A stretch of 64,000 bases of DNA. Origin: Closterium sp. NIES-65 (taxonomy: Eukaryota > Streptophyta > Zygnematophyceae > Desmidiales > Closteriaceae). The stretch spans positions 372,001-436,000 of the forward strand of contig CANXME010000095.1 in NCBI GenBank assembly GCA_948144175.1, read 5' to 3'. Shown piece by piece: positions 1 through 10,948 of the stretch. A program made the position numbers and the translations under genes. The notes beneath the pieces were generated by a model. That model had not been told where the DNA came from. It made no database searches and saw only the letters and a program-made list of their open reading frames with translations. Every line of letters starts with the position of its first letter. The first letter of the stretch is position 1.

Positions 1-1392
1 GGAGCTAGTGGTGTAGGAGGTGCTGGTGCTGCTCGTGCTGGAGGTACGGGGGCAGCTGGTGCTCTTCGCCACCTTCTCAGTCTTTCACCAGGTGCTACTG
101 ACTTCCCTCGACTTCTCGACAGCTTTCCTACAGGGTAGCCTTCACGAGGCCATATGGTTGCGCCGTACAGAGGGCTTCACTGGGTCGTTTCTTGAGGGTA
201 CCCAGTGGAGCCTATGGCGACCAGTATACGGCCTGCATCAGGCGCCCCGCGAGTGGCACGACACACTGAGGACGACACTTGCGGCTCTTGGGTTTGCTCC
301 TTCGACTGCTGACCCGTCGTTGTTTCTACGCACCGACACTACTCTGCCGCCGTTCTACATCCTCGTGTACGTCGACGACTTGGTTTTTTGCTACTACTGA
401 CACTAAGGCACTGGCCCTAGTGAAGGCGGAGCTGCAAGAGAGACACACCTGCACTGAACTGGGTGAGCCGCGGACCTATCTTCACTTGCAGATCACCCGG
501 GACAGAGCACGGCGCACCATCACCCTGACTCAGTCACGCATGGTGCACCAGGTCCTTCTGCGCTTCGACTTCTCGTGGTCCTCGCCGCAGCCCACTCCTC
601 TGTCTACCGGCCACTCGCTCTCAGCTCCACCTTCGGACGAGTCCGCAGAGCCGAGTGGTCCGTACCCAGAGCTTGTGGGTTGCCTCATGTACCTGATGAC
701 GTGCACACGACCTGACCTCGCGTACCCTCTCAGCCTCTTGGCTCGCTACGTGGCACCCGGTAGACACCGAAAGGTGCACTTTGATGTTGCGAAGAGGGTA
801 CTGCGTTACTTGTGCAATACATCGGGCATGGGGCTCGTGCTTGGAGAACAGGGTTCAGTGGTACTCACAGGACACTCTGACGCTTCTTGGGCCGACGACC
901 AGGCAACTTAGCGTTCGTCACAGGGTTACACCTTTAGTCTTGGCTCTGGTTCTGTCTCGTGGAGGTCCACTCGTTCTTCTTCTATGCTTGGCTCCTGCTT
1001 CGAGGCCGAGATCTACGCTGGGGCCATGGCTGCACAGGAGCTACGCTGGATGACCTACCTGCTGTCTGACTTGGGGGAGCGGCCTCGTTCTCCAATTTTG
1101 TACGTCGACAACAAGGCAATGCTTGCCTTGTGTTGCGAGCAGAGGCTGGAGCACAGAACGAAGCACATTGCTCTTCGCTACTTCCTTGCGCGTGAGCTGC
1201 AGTAGCGTGGTCAGCTGCGCCTTGCTTACGTGGCCTCTTCGGAAAACAATACTGATGTCTTCACCAAGGCCCTTGGGCCTGGTGATCATTATCGTTTCTG
1301 CACAGCTCTTGGGCTTGTGCCCACTCTGCCTCATGTGCTGGTTGCTTGACTTGCTCTTGTTGTACTGTGATATATATCTTTATACCTGCTTG
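1..1392 (+). pseudogene. Copy A: copia RT-RNase H remnant (family 1), 5' part
   Basis: Translation gives the end of a copia reverse transcriptase and its RNase H. Visible are the LDFSTAFLQGSL block (about 108-143), the YVDDL polymerase box near 365-380, the RNase H segment with DASWADDQ near 880-900, and VDNKAMLAL near 1107. A Gly/Ala-rich linker in the first 60 bases is joined directly to the middle of the RT, so the RT N-terminus has been deleted. A run of T at about 385-392 shifts the frame inside the YVDD region. In-frame TAG codons lie at 909-911 and 1203-1205. The element is interrupted at 1393 by copy B and resumes at 9015. It is close in sequence to copies D and E and is certainly non-functional. 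Confidence 0.9.
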
Positions 1393-2509
1393 TGTCAATG
1401 GGAGTTGGGTGTTGGCCCCGTCCTCGCTTGGGCAGAGCGGACATCATGGTCGGGTGTGAGGGGAGCAGCCGACCTGCACCAATAAGTGAGCTGGTTGACG
1501 AAGAGGTCGACCTGCACGGGGGACCACTACACGGGTGCCGACTTCATGGTAGCGCCAACTTAGGGGAGGTCGACTTGGGAGTCGACCTGCGGAGGACGTC
1601 CACTTGGTGACGTCAACTTGGGGAAGCCGACTTCGGCGGTCGGCTGACGGACTGCTGGTCGACCTGCGGGTGGTCGACTAGACCGGGTGGTCGACGAAGG
1701 AGGGGCCTACGTCGACCTCGACTCAGGACGCCGAGCAGTTGGGCGTCGAGTAGCGGGGCGTCAACTTCGTGACGCCGACTTCGGGTGGACGACGTGGGCA
1801 GTCGGCTGACAACTGCGCTGGCCGACTTGGTGGTTAGTCGACCAGAAGGGACGTCGACCTGGAGGAGATCGACCGATGGTGTGGTCGACTTGGTGAGGTT
1901 GACGTGGAGGTGGTCGTCGACTTGGGAGGTCGACGGGCACGTACGAGAGCTGCTGGTCACCGTGGTTACTCGGTCGACCAGGTTACCTGGGTGACGAAGT
2001 GCTGCGGAGGAGTGCGACGGTCGCCCAGGCGAAGTTGGCGAGCCCGACCTCGGTGGTGGTATCCCGAGGTCATCGTGGCGGATCAGAGGCAGCCGTCAGC
2101 TCGAGGTTGACGTGGTGTGTGCGCTGTGCAGGTGACGAGACTCTGCACGCCAATCATCTGCGCGCAACTGCGAAGCGGGTGCACTGCTGTCCTGCGTGAG
2201 CAACGGTGGCACGCCGTCGACCTTGCCTTGCTGGAGCGCGGTCGACCAAGTCGTGCTGGAACGCGGTCGACCAAGCTGCGCTGGCAGTTGGCCGACCTGA
2301 GTGCTTGCTCTGATGTAGTCTTGCTATGCCAACTTCATTGTACCAATTGTTCTGAACTTTTTCCTAGTGGAACCCTTGCCAACTTTCCCCGTGAACTAGC
2401 AAGTAGTGTGCGCACAAGGAAAACGACTAAGGAACAGAGAACGCAGAGATCACACGAGCACACGTGCCTAGCCCATAGCCTAGCTCCCGTTTTAGTAGTT
2501 ATCTTCCCA
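1393..2509 (+). repeat. 5' LTR of copy B
   Basis: The LTR begins TGTCAATGGGAG and ends near CTTCCCA; it is the same length as the 3' LTR at 7898-9014. It is densely seeded with the palindrome GTCGAC and near variants between about 1500 and 2290. The small open frames inside it are repeated in the 3' LTR and are not genes. Confidence 0.92.
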
Positions 2510-2991
2510 TGGTGCGGTGAGCGTGGACGGCACACGACTTACCTTTCAGTCAGGTCGACGTAGACACCACTTACCTATTTCGTAGTTGCAGGCTGGCAAC
2601 TGTGCAGTAGTCACTATGGTAGGAGCCGTAGGTGACGCGGGGGTGGTGGACACCCTGGAGGCACGGTTGGAGAACGCGAGGAGGAGGCACGAGGCCAACG
2701 AGTATGGCGACTTGCCCTGGGCGGTCGTCGAGGCCGGACTCCGCTCCATGTGGGCGACGGAGCACCCGTCTCGACCTGCCACTCCTCGTCCGGTGAACAA
2801 CGAAGGCGGCGTCGACGTGGGCGTCAACGACAGAGGTGGTCAAGTCGGCAGCAGTGCATGGAGGCACGTCGAGGCAGAGAGGTGTGATACACGCCGGTGA
2901 AGTCGGCGGCGTTCAGGCGCGTGGGATGCAGTCGTCGACGGCTGCACGCACCTCGCATGGCGACACTGGTGGGCGTCAAAGTGGATTGTCG
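2510..2991 (+). other. Copy B leader (PBS region to gag)
   Basis: This is the untranslated leader between the 5' LTR and gag. The bases directly after the LTR (TGGTGCGGTGAGCG) sit where the primer-binding site should be. They keep only the TGGT start of the plant initiator-Met type (TGGTATCAGAG), so the primer is uncertain. A gag start could be at 2836 or 2992; no conserved motif decides it. Confidence 0.5.
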
Positions 2992-4560
2992 CCGATGTCG
3001 GCGACCCAGGTGACGGCGGGCGGGATTGCACCGAGCTATGGCTACTTCAAATTTACGCTGGACAGGATCTCGGTCACCCCTCTGCTGGTCGGTCGACCCG
3101 ACATTCTCACCTGGAAGGAAGCTATCGAGCCCCAGCTGGAGATGGCAGGACTGATCGGCTTCGCCCGAGGGACTGTGGCGACGCCGGATGAGCACCACCC
3201 CGACTAACGGGCAGAGTTTCGCGCCGTGCAGCTGTTGACCTTCACGGTCATCTCGCGGTGCTGCTCGCCGGGCGTGCAGATCGCCTTGAAGTGGTGCCGG
3301 GAGTACATCGATGCCGGCCACCGGGCGTGGCACTTCATTGAGTCGACGTACCAGGTCACCAACGACCTGTTCATTGCCCAGCTGGAGGGACAGCTTACGC
3401 ACCTGCGTATGGGTGACGAGGAGACAGCGACCGACTACTGCAACCGGGCACGGAAAATTCTCGCCACCATCAGGATGGCCGGCGCGCAGTACTCCACGGC
3501 GTCGTACATCACCCATGTCATGCAGGGACTTTCTAGCAGCTATAACCTCCTGAAGCGGCTGTCCATGGCGCCGAGCACTAGGTCGACGCTCAACGAGGAC
3601 AATTTGACCTCCTACATCCTGCAGGACGAGGCGATGCAGGAGGCAGAGCGATCGCAGGAGCTCTTGGCGCAGGCCAACTTCGTCGCCCCGACAAAGCGAG
3701 GAGGCCGACCGGGGCAGCGCGGACAGTCTGGCGGTGGTGGTAGCGGTGGCTGGAAGTCGACCAAGGAGGTCGACAAGAAGTCGACCAAGGACGGCGGTCG
3801 AGGAGGAGGAGGTCGACGTCGGGAGTGCTGGATCTGCCACAGCCCCGATCACCTCTCCTTCGAGTGTCCCGACAACAGTGACTCCGACGACGACGATGCT
3901 AAGGGAGGCCGTGGGAGGTCTGGCGGCCGTCATCCTCGTCGTGGAGGAAACCAGCCGCGCAAGGAGAAACAGTCGACCAAGCCATCGACTTCGGCGAAGG
4001 ACGCCGACTCCGCTGCAGGCGGCAAGGGGCGAGACGACAAGACGGCGTCGTGCTCGCTGGTCGGCGTCGTAGAGCCGACCATCTCTCTGGCGCCGGAGGC
4101 CGGAGAGGACTTCCAGGCGGTGGCAGCAGCTGTGCAGGTGAACCCGGCGGTGGTCCTGCTCGACAGCGGTTGCTCCCACCACCTGATGGGGACGAAGGAA
4201 GCCTTCGTCGACTTGCAGCCGAGCGGCGCCATCAGGCATTTGCGTGGCTTCAATGGGGCGCTGCAGGATGTCCAGGGCCGTGGCACCGTCGCCCTGCAAG
4301 GAGAGGCCGGGAAGGAGGTGCTCATCCCCGACGTGCTGTACGTCCCGGGTGTGCGGGCCAACCTGCTGTCGGCCGGCCAGCTGAAGGAGAACGGCGTGAA
4401 GCTGCAGGAGGACGGAGACGGCATGCTGCTCGTCTCTGCAGCCTGGGAGGTGCTCGGTCGGGCGACGTATTCCGGGCGTGTCCTCTGCACCGACTTGCAT
4501 CCCTGCTCAACGAGGTCGACGTCGCCCACGACGGAGGTTGTGGCTCTGCGGGCGATCGTC
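2992..4560 (+). pseudogene. Copy B gag and protease
   Basis: The Gag core (UBN2/retrotran_gag type) runs from about 3040 to 3700, with the WKEAIEPQLEM block near 3115 and the long helical middle after it. A CCHC zinc knuckle, CWICHSPDHLSFEC (C-x2-C-x4-H-x4-C), lies at about 3829-3870 and would bind RNA. The aspartic protease motif LLDSGCSHHLMG is near 4157-4190. An in-frame TAA at 3205-3207 separates the Gag N-terminus from the rest, and the frame is lost at about 4480-4560 before the integrase. Polypeptide segments on both sides are otherwise well preserved. Product role: capsid and polyprotein processing. Confidence 0.85.
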
Positions 4561-7500
4561 TCGAAGACGAAAGTCGACGCTGGACCGGATGCATGCGCGG
4601 CTTGCACATGTCAGCATGGACACCATACGGAGCTCGGCAAAGAACGAGGTCGCCATTGGGCTGGACCTCAAGTCGGCGACAGACGCCGACTCCCCGTGTG
4701 TCTCGTGCGTCGGCGGGAAACTGGCGCGGCACACCTTCCCCAACCAAGGCTCCGACACCGACGACGTGCTGGCCGTCGTGCACATCGACCTGTGCTTGCC
4801 GTTCCGTGTGGCTGCCAAGGACGGCAGCCTGTACTTCTTGCTGTTGAAGGACCGCAAGACCCGCTACGTATGGGTGAAGCCGGTCGCCAAGAAGTCAGAT
4901 GCGTTACAGGTGTTCGTGCAGTGGCTGGCGGTGGCCGAGCGGCAGAGGAAGAAGTCGGTGTGGATGCTGCGCTCTGACCGGGGAGGGGATTTCCTCGGGA
5001 AGCAGTTCACCGACTTCGTGAATGGCAAGGGGATCGTCCACGACCTGACCTGCCCATACACCCCGCAGCAGAACGGCATGGCGGAACGGGAGATGCGGAC
5101 GCTGGTGGAGTCGGTGCGGACAATGCTACTGCACATGGGCGTGCAGCACCACTGGTGGCACCTCGCTCTCCGGCAGGCCGTCTGGGTCCGCAACTGCCTT
5201 GAGAGGTCGACGCTGCCGCCGGGGACGACGCCGCACCAGCTGCTGACCGGGAAGAAGCCCGACTTGTCGCGGGCGCGGGTGTGGGGCTGCATGGCGCAGT
5301 TCTTAGTCTCCGAGCAGCAGCGTGGTGGAAAGCTGAAGCCGAAGGCCAGGTGGGGCCTGCACCTTGGCGTGTCGGCGGCGAGCAAGGGCTGGGAGCTCCT
5401 CGACGTCGACACCGACCGAGTGGTCACCACGTCGGACGTGGTGTTCTACGAGGAGATGTCACTGGCCGAGTGGAAGACGGAGCATGGGCCTGTGTCCGGC
5501 CGCTCGTCATCCACCCCGCCCTCTGACACCTCGTCGGCGACGCTGCCGCTGCTTGCCAAGGTTGGCGAGCTTGCTACTGAGGACGTCGAGGACGTCCACC
5601 CCCCTACCCCTCTTCCTTCGACCCCTGCCCCTCCCCTTATGGCCGACCTGCGTGAGCTGACCTCGGTGTCGGCCTCCGGCGATGAGGGGAGTAGTGGGAC
5701 GCCGCCTTCGGCGCCGGCCAAGTGCATCGCCGGTGGCCGACGTGACAAGCGGCAAATCGACGAGGGATTGCAGTCAACGTCGACAGGGGAGGAGCAGGTC
5801 GAGGAGCAACAGCCGACAAAGGAGCAGGCAGCGGTGACGCTGACCAAGGAGCAGTCGGCGACCGGGCAGTCGGCAGGGGAGCCGACCACAGGGGAGCAGT
5901 CGGCTGGGACGCCGGCTGAGGAGCAGCAGGACGCCGAGGGCAGCGACCACAGCGACGATGGAGGGGACGCCGAGGAGGTCCAGCCAGGACCACGGCGTTC
6001 AGGCCGACTTCGGAGACCGCCTGACTTCTTTGTCCCCGCTGCCTTCACCACGGTGTACGACGTGGGCGATGCTGACGAGGACCTGCTGTACGACGACGCC
6101 GAGGAGGATGAGGAGTTTCCGGAGCTCGACCCCGACATGCTAGCCGACCCCGAGCACCGTTGGGACATCTTGATGATGACGGTGAAGGAGGCGTTGGAAA
6201 GCTGGAAGGGCTCGGCGGTGAAGGCCGCCGTGGAGGAGGAGCTTCGTAGCCTCATCAACATGGGCACTTGGGAGCTGGTCGAACGCCCGCCGGGGGTGAA
6301 CGTCATGAAGAACCGGTGGGTGTTGACGACGAAGTACCACGTCGACGACACCATCGAGCGTGAGAAGGCGAGGCTGGTCGTGAAGGGCTTCACACGGGTG
6401 TACGGCGCCGACTACGACGAGACGTTCGCGCCGGTGGGCAGCTACCTCACACTGAGGATCTTCCTCAGCATCGTCGCCGTCCTCGACCTGAACCTGATGC
6501 AGCTCGACATGAAGAACGCCTTCCTGCAGAGCAAGCTCGATTGTGTGCTGTACATGTCCCAGCCGGACTACTTCAACGACGGAACCGGCCGGGTGTGCAA
6601 GCTGCTGAAGAGCCTGTACGGGCTGAAGCAGTCGCCGCTGTTGTGGTACTTGGCGCTCAACGATGTGCTGGTCAGTGCCGGGTGGAAGAAGAGCCAGGTC
6701 GACGAGGCTCTTTACTTCAAAGTCGGAGAGGGTGGAGTGGCCTGCTGGGTGCTGGTCTACGTCGACGACCTGCTTGCCGCCAGCAGCAGTGCGGTGATGC
6801 TGACAGAGTTGAAGGAGCTGCTGGAAGCCGCTTTTGAGCTGCGCGAGATCTCGCCGGTGCAAAAGTACCTCGGGCTGGAGATCGTGCCCGACAGGTCGGC
6901 GGGGAAGCTGTGGCTGCACCAGCAGGGCTACGCCAATAAGCTGCGTAGACGCTTTCTCAACGAGGAGCAGACCGGGCGCACCCCGAAGACCCCGATCTCG
7001 GTCGGCGCCTACACCGAGCTCACCTTCGACGACGAGGAGACGCAGGAGCGACAGGAGGAGGAGTACCGGCAGAAGGTCGGCTCGCTGCAGTTCGCGGCGA
7101 CGACGACGAGGCCGGACATCGCCTTTGCCTGCAGCAAGCTGGGGAGCGGCCTCACGGTGAGGAGCGACCAGCACTGGCGCGAGGTCGACCGCTGCCTCGC
7201 CTACCTCGCCAACACACGTGACACCGCCCTGGAGTTCGGCGGTGGACCTAAGTCGCTGGAGCTGGTCGGCTACGTGGACGCCGATGACGCCGGTGACAAG
7301 CAGAGCAGAACGAGCACGGGTGGCTACGTGTTTCGTCTACGAAGGGGCCGCAGTCTCCTGGTCGAGCCAGCGCATCAAGTGCACGACATTGTCGTCGACC
7401 GAGTCTGAGTACGTGGCAGCCACTGAAGCTGGCAAGGAGGGACGTCGCCTTCGCTTCCTTCGTGCAGAGTTCCGGCACCTGGACGCCGGGAAGCCGACCG

Positions 7501-7790
7501 TCCTGCGCGTGGACAACAAGTCGGCCATCACGGTCGCCGAGGGCATGGGGTTGACAGGCAACCTCAAGCACATGGAGCGGCGACAGGCCTGGCTGCAGCA
7601 CATGGTGAAGCGCGGGAAGTTCTCGCTACAGTACATCCCGACCGCTGAGCAGCCGGCCGACTTCCTAACGAAGGCGCTGCACTATCCGGCCTTCAACCGG
7701 TGTTCCGTCGCTATCCGCCAGGTGTGCCTGGCCGACGTGGACGACGGCGACAACGATGTGCAGCCTTAGGAGCCATGCCCTCTTGCATGG
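4560..7790 (+). pseudogene. Copy B pol: integrase, RT, RNase H
   Basis: Long reading frame 4478-7408, continued in another frame to 7769. In order: GAG pre-integrase (LDRMHARLAHVSM, then CVSCVGGKLARHTFP with its zinc-binding cysteines); integrase core (HIDLC, LRSDRGGDF, PQQNGMAERE); an acidic, low-complexity linker (about 5500-6130); RT (RWVLTTKY, DMKNAFLQ, KSLYGLKQSP, YVDDLLA near 6758); and RNase H (TSTGGYVF, SSTESEYVAATEA, LRVDNKSAI). A frameshift near 7330 falls inside RNase H, so its catalytic half reads only in the next frame. Pol would copy the RNA and insert the cDNA. The frame is otherwise open, which fits a recently active copy. Confidence 0.9.
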
Positions 7791-7897
7791 CTGGTGCGGT
7801 GACCGGCGTGCTGTGTGTTGGGTGCACGCCGACGGGCTATTCTCGGAGCTGTACTGCCGTGTGGGCTGGGTGCCCAAGCGTGAACGCGGCAGGGGAG

Positions 7898-9014
7898 TGT
7901 CAAGGGGAGTTGGGCGTTGGCCCCGTCCTCGCTTGGGCAGAGCGGACATCATGGTCGGGTGTGAGGGGAGCAGCCGACCTGCAGCAGTGGGTGAGCTGGT
8001 TGACGAAGAGGTCGACCTGCACGGAGGACCACTGCACGGGCGCCGACTTCATGGTAGCGCCAACTTAGGGGAGGTCGACTTGGGAGTCAACCTGCGGAGG
8101 ACGTCCACTTGGTGACGTCAACTTGGGGAAGCCGACTTCGGCGATCGGCTGACGGACTGCTGGTCGACCTGCGGGTGGTCGACTAGACCGGGTGGTCGAC
8201 GAAGGAGGGGCCTACGTCGACCTCGACTCAGGACGCCGAGCAGTTGGGCGTCGAGTAGCGGGGCGTCAACTTCGTGACGCCGACTTCGGGTGGACGACGT
8301 GGGCAGTCGGCCGACAACTGCGCTGGCCGACTTGGTGGTTAGTCGACCAGAAGGGACGTCGACCTGGAGGAGATCGACCGATGGTGTGGTCGACTTGGTG
8401 AGGTCGACCTGGAGGTGGTCGTCGACTTGGGAGGTCGACGGGCACGTACGAGAGCTGCTGGTCACCGTGGTTACTCGGTCGACCAGGTTACCTGGGTGAC
8501 GAAGTGCTGCGGAGGAGTGCGACGGTCGCCCAGGCGAAGTTGGCGAGCCCGACCTCGGTGGTGGTATCCTGAGGTTGTCGTGGCGGATCAGAGGCAGCTG
8601 TCAGCTCGAGGTTGACGTGGTGTGTGCGCTGTGCAGGTGACGAGACTCTGCATGCCAATCATCTGCGCGCAACTGCGAAGCGGGTGCACTGCTGTCCTGC
8701 GTGAGCAACGCTGGCACGCCGTCGACCTTGCCTTGCTGGAGCGCAGTCGACCAAGTCGTGCTGGAACGCGGTCGACCAAGCTGCGCTGGCAGTTGGCCGA
8801 CCTGAGTGCTTGCTCTGATGTAGTCTTGCTATGCCAACTTCATTGTACCAATTGTTCTGAACTTTTTCCTAGTGGAACCCTTGCCAACTTTCCCCGTGAA
8901 CTAGCAAGTAGTGTGCGCACAAGGAAAACGACTAAGGAACAGAGAACGCAGAGATCACACGAGCACACGTGCCTAGCCCATGGCCTAGCTCCCATTGTAG
9001 TAGTTATCTCCGTA
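7898..9014 (+). repeat. 3' LTR of copy B
   Basis: Same length as the 5' LTR and collinear with it. It ends CCGTA rather than a canonical CA and is followed directly by the target duplication GCTTG (9015-9019). The purine-rich CGGCAGGGGAG just upstream is a plausible polypurine tract. Confidence 0.92.
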
Positions 9015-9347
9015 GCTTGTTTACTCTTGCTAGGTTGTAATCAGTGTACTGCCTTGCTATTTTACCTCTGCATGTGAACTGGCCTTATGGCCGCTTGCCT
9101 GTGCTCGGATTGTGTGGTGCCCTTGAGATCCACCCGGAGCTTTGCTTATTCTCTTACTTGACTGGTCTTGTGACCGTCTGTTGTGTTTGCTATCTCCCAC
9201 TTAGCCTATGGGGGTGTGTCAAACTGTATGTTTGTGTTCTCTCTAGGCTATAGTGGGTTAGCCTACAAGGGGTACAACACTTTAGGGTTAGGTACTTGTA
9301 CTCATGCATGCTACCTAGTCCATCATTCCTACCTGCTTATTCTAGCA
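9015..9347 (+). mobile_element. Copy A, 3' end with its LTR
   Basis: After copy B the sequence resumes the 3' untranslated region of family 1 (GTGAACTGGCC, CTTGACTGGTCTTGTGAC, as in copies D and E). It ends in the polypurine tract CTATGGGGGTG and a 3' LTR from 9217 to about 9347 (TGTCAAACTG to TTCTAGCA). The LTR keeps the family core: GGCTATAGTGGG, GGGGTACAAC, TTTAGGGTTA and ACTTGTA. It is more diverged than the LTRs of D and E. Confidence 0.85.
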
Positions 9348-9487
9348 CACCAGATTGAAACGTGGGCAGCTTACCATTTACGTATAGCCGGCTGCCTTGC
9401 ACGTTTGTGCCAAGTCACCCCGAATGCATTGCAACGCCCTTTTTTCCACGATCGCAGAGCAGGATATACTTGACGTGCAATTGGTCG
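9348..9487. other. Unassigned spacer
   Basis: 140 bases between the LTR of copy A and the LTR of copy C. I see no coding potential or repeat in it. Confidence 0.5.
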
Positions 9488-9921
9488 TGTTGGGCTGAGA
9501 AAATCCCTTAGGATCTTTGCAAGGGTGAACTCTGAGTAGAATAATGTTGTAATAGTGGAAGCTTTAATGAGGAGGTTTGAACCACCTTGCGCTAGTATGT
9601 GAGGGCAAAGTAAGTTGATTAAACAAAGAGATACTGGGATATATATATATGAGTACAAGGAATGCGAAGGGATGTAGTTATAACTACTTTACTGTTTGCT
9701 GTTGCGGTTCGATACAGTGACGACACGGGCAACTGCTCTGTAACGAGTCATTTGTGTGTCCTTGTCAGGTCAAAGGTCGCTGACCTTTGACTTTCGCGTA
9801 ACCTCCAGCGGTTACTTCAACCTCCAAGGGTTGACTCGTTGGTGCCTTGATATGCTCTTGCTTCGCTTATGCCTTGGTGTTTCGACACGACAGAGGCGCT
9901 TAATGTTGATTGTTTCCAACA
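9488..9921 (-). repeat. 3' LTR of copy C
   Basis: Bounded by inverted TGTTGG/CCAACA ends and preceded on the coding strand by the purine tract GAAGCGAAGGGGAG. The inner 130 bases match 15521-15651 with few changes. Confidence 0.88.
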
Positions 9922-9929
9922 CTCCCCTT

Positions 9930-10593
9930 CGCTTCTGGAGTGTTGCTGACGTGGCTCTGTCCAGTCAGCAGCATGCAATATTCGAACTTCTGCTTTCCGA
10001 GTTTCTTGGTCAAGTAGTCAGCTGCCATCTCGGATGTGGGGCAGTATGACAGCTCGAGTCTCCCCTTCTCGATCTCGTCCTTCACAAAGAAATATCGCAG
10101 GGCGATGTGTTTCGTCCTGTTCGCGAAGCCGTTCTTGTTGGCGATGCGAATTGCCGATTGGTTGTCGCAGAACAGGGTGAAGTTGGGTAATTCGGCTAAC
10201 TTCGCTTCTTCCAGCAGCTCGCGAAGATAAAGTCCTTCCTTGGTGGCTGAGCAGAGTGCGATATATTCTGCTTCAGCTGACGAGAGAGCAATTAACTCCT
10301 GTTTACTTGACTGCCAGGAGATAGGACCGATCGGCTCGAGACGGTAGATGTAGCCGGTGCGCGAGCGTCTGTTGTCGGAGTCGCCAGCGTGGTCGGCGTC
10401 GACGTAACCGATTAACTTAGTCGGTGTAGTTGCGTTTTTTGTAGTAAGTTAGGCCGATCGTTGGAGTGCTGACGAAGTAGTGGAGGGCGCGGTTGAGCTC
10501 TGCCAGGTGTTCTGCTTCGAGCTTCTTGAGGTAGGTGGCGACCTGACTTGCGGAGTATGAGAGGTCAGGACGGCAGGTGACGACAGCGAAGAG
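9930..10593 (-). pseudogene. Copy C RT end and RNase H
   Basis: Minus-strand translation in shifting frames gives the end of the RT (LLFAVVTCRPDLSYSASQ near 10590-10540, LNRALHYF) and RNase H remnants ending in YCPTSEMAADYLTKKLG (about 10045-9995), the usual copia RNase H C-terminus. It is broken by several frameshifts. Removing the SMART insertion with one AAGGC copy restores the RKLGCLLFAVVTC reading across the site. Confidence 0.8.
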
Positions 10594-10598
10594 AAGGC

Positions 10599-10943
10599 TG
10601 TCAGAGGTCCACTGGTGATCCCCGATTGATCCTAGGGAAGGGTTACAGGCACGTTGGCCTGGGGGGTTATGGGCGCATTGACCCGCTACTTAACAAGCCC
10701 TTTTATCCCAATTGTCTAGTGGTTGGGATTCTGACATGGTATCAGAGCGAAGGTCTCGGGTTCGAATCCCGGTGTATGCACTTCGGGCATCCCAGTGCGG
10801 GGGGGTGTCAGAGGTCCACTGGTGATCCCCGATTGATCCTAGGGAAGGGTTACAGGCACGTTGGCCTGGGGGGTTATGGGCGCATTGACCCGCTACTTAA
10901 CAAGCCCTTTTATCCCAATGGTCTAGTGGTTGGGATTCTGACA
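10599..10943 (+). mobile_element. Intact SMART/TRIM: 345-bp miniature LTR retrotransposon
   Basis: Two 138-bp direct repeats (10599-10736 and 10806-10943, TGTCAG...CTGACA, one difference seen by eye) flank only 69 bp of internal DNA. The internal part starts with a perfect primer-binding site TGGTATCAGAGC (10737-10748) and ends with the purine tract GTGCGGGGGG before the second LTR. The target duplication AAGGC is at 10594-10598 and 10944-10948. There is no coding capacity, so it must be moved in trans. The LTR end and the internal start together look tRNA-like: a D-arm-like TGTCTAGTGGTTGG (10713-10726) and an exact B box GGTTCGAATCC (10759-10769). The orientation is given by the PBS and is opposite to host copy C. 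Confidence 0.95.
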
Positions 10944-10948
10944 AAGGC

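Larger units (their letters stand above)
1393..9014 (+). mobile_element. Copy B: nearly complete Ty1/copia LTR retrotransposon
   Basis: Two direct repeats of exactly 1,117 bp (1393-2509 and 7898-9014) flank an internal region coding in copia order: Gag, protease, integrase, RT, RNase H. The 5-bp target duplication GCTTG stands at 1388-1392 and 9015-9019, which fixes the ends. The element lies in the 3' untranslated region of copy A. By eye the LTRs differ at roughly two dozen sites, so the insertion is moderately recent. The coding region carries one in-frame stop (3205-3207) and at least two frameshifts (about 4480-4560 and about 7330), so it is probably no longer autonomous. It is unrelated to family 1 in LTR length and sequence. 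Confidence 0.93.

Noticed and set aside
2571..4500. Long minus-strand frame opposite copy B gag
   Set aside because: Antisense shadow of a GC-rich coding region; no domain, while the plus strand holds the knuckle and protease motifs.
6140..7174. Minus-strand frame of 344 codons opposite copy B RT
   Set aside because: Shadow of the RT/RNase H frame with no recognisable motif.
8622..9077. Open frame repeated at 2117-2563
   Set aside because: Both copies lie in the LTRs of copy B and lack any domain.
10599..10943. True tRNA gene suggested by the B box and D-arm-like bases
   Set aside because: No acceptor stem pairing or proper anticodon arm; the bases between are the LTR end and PBS of the SMART element.
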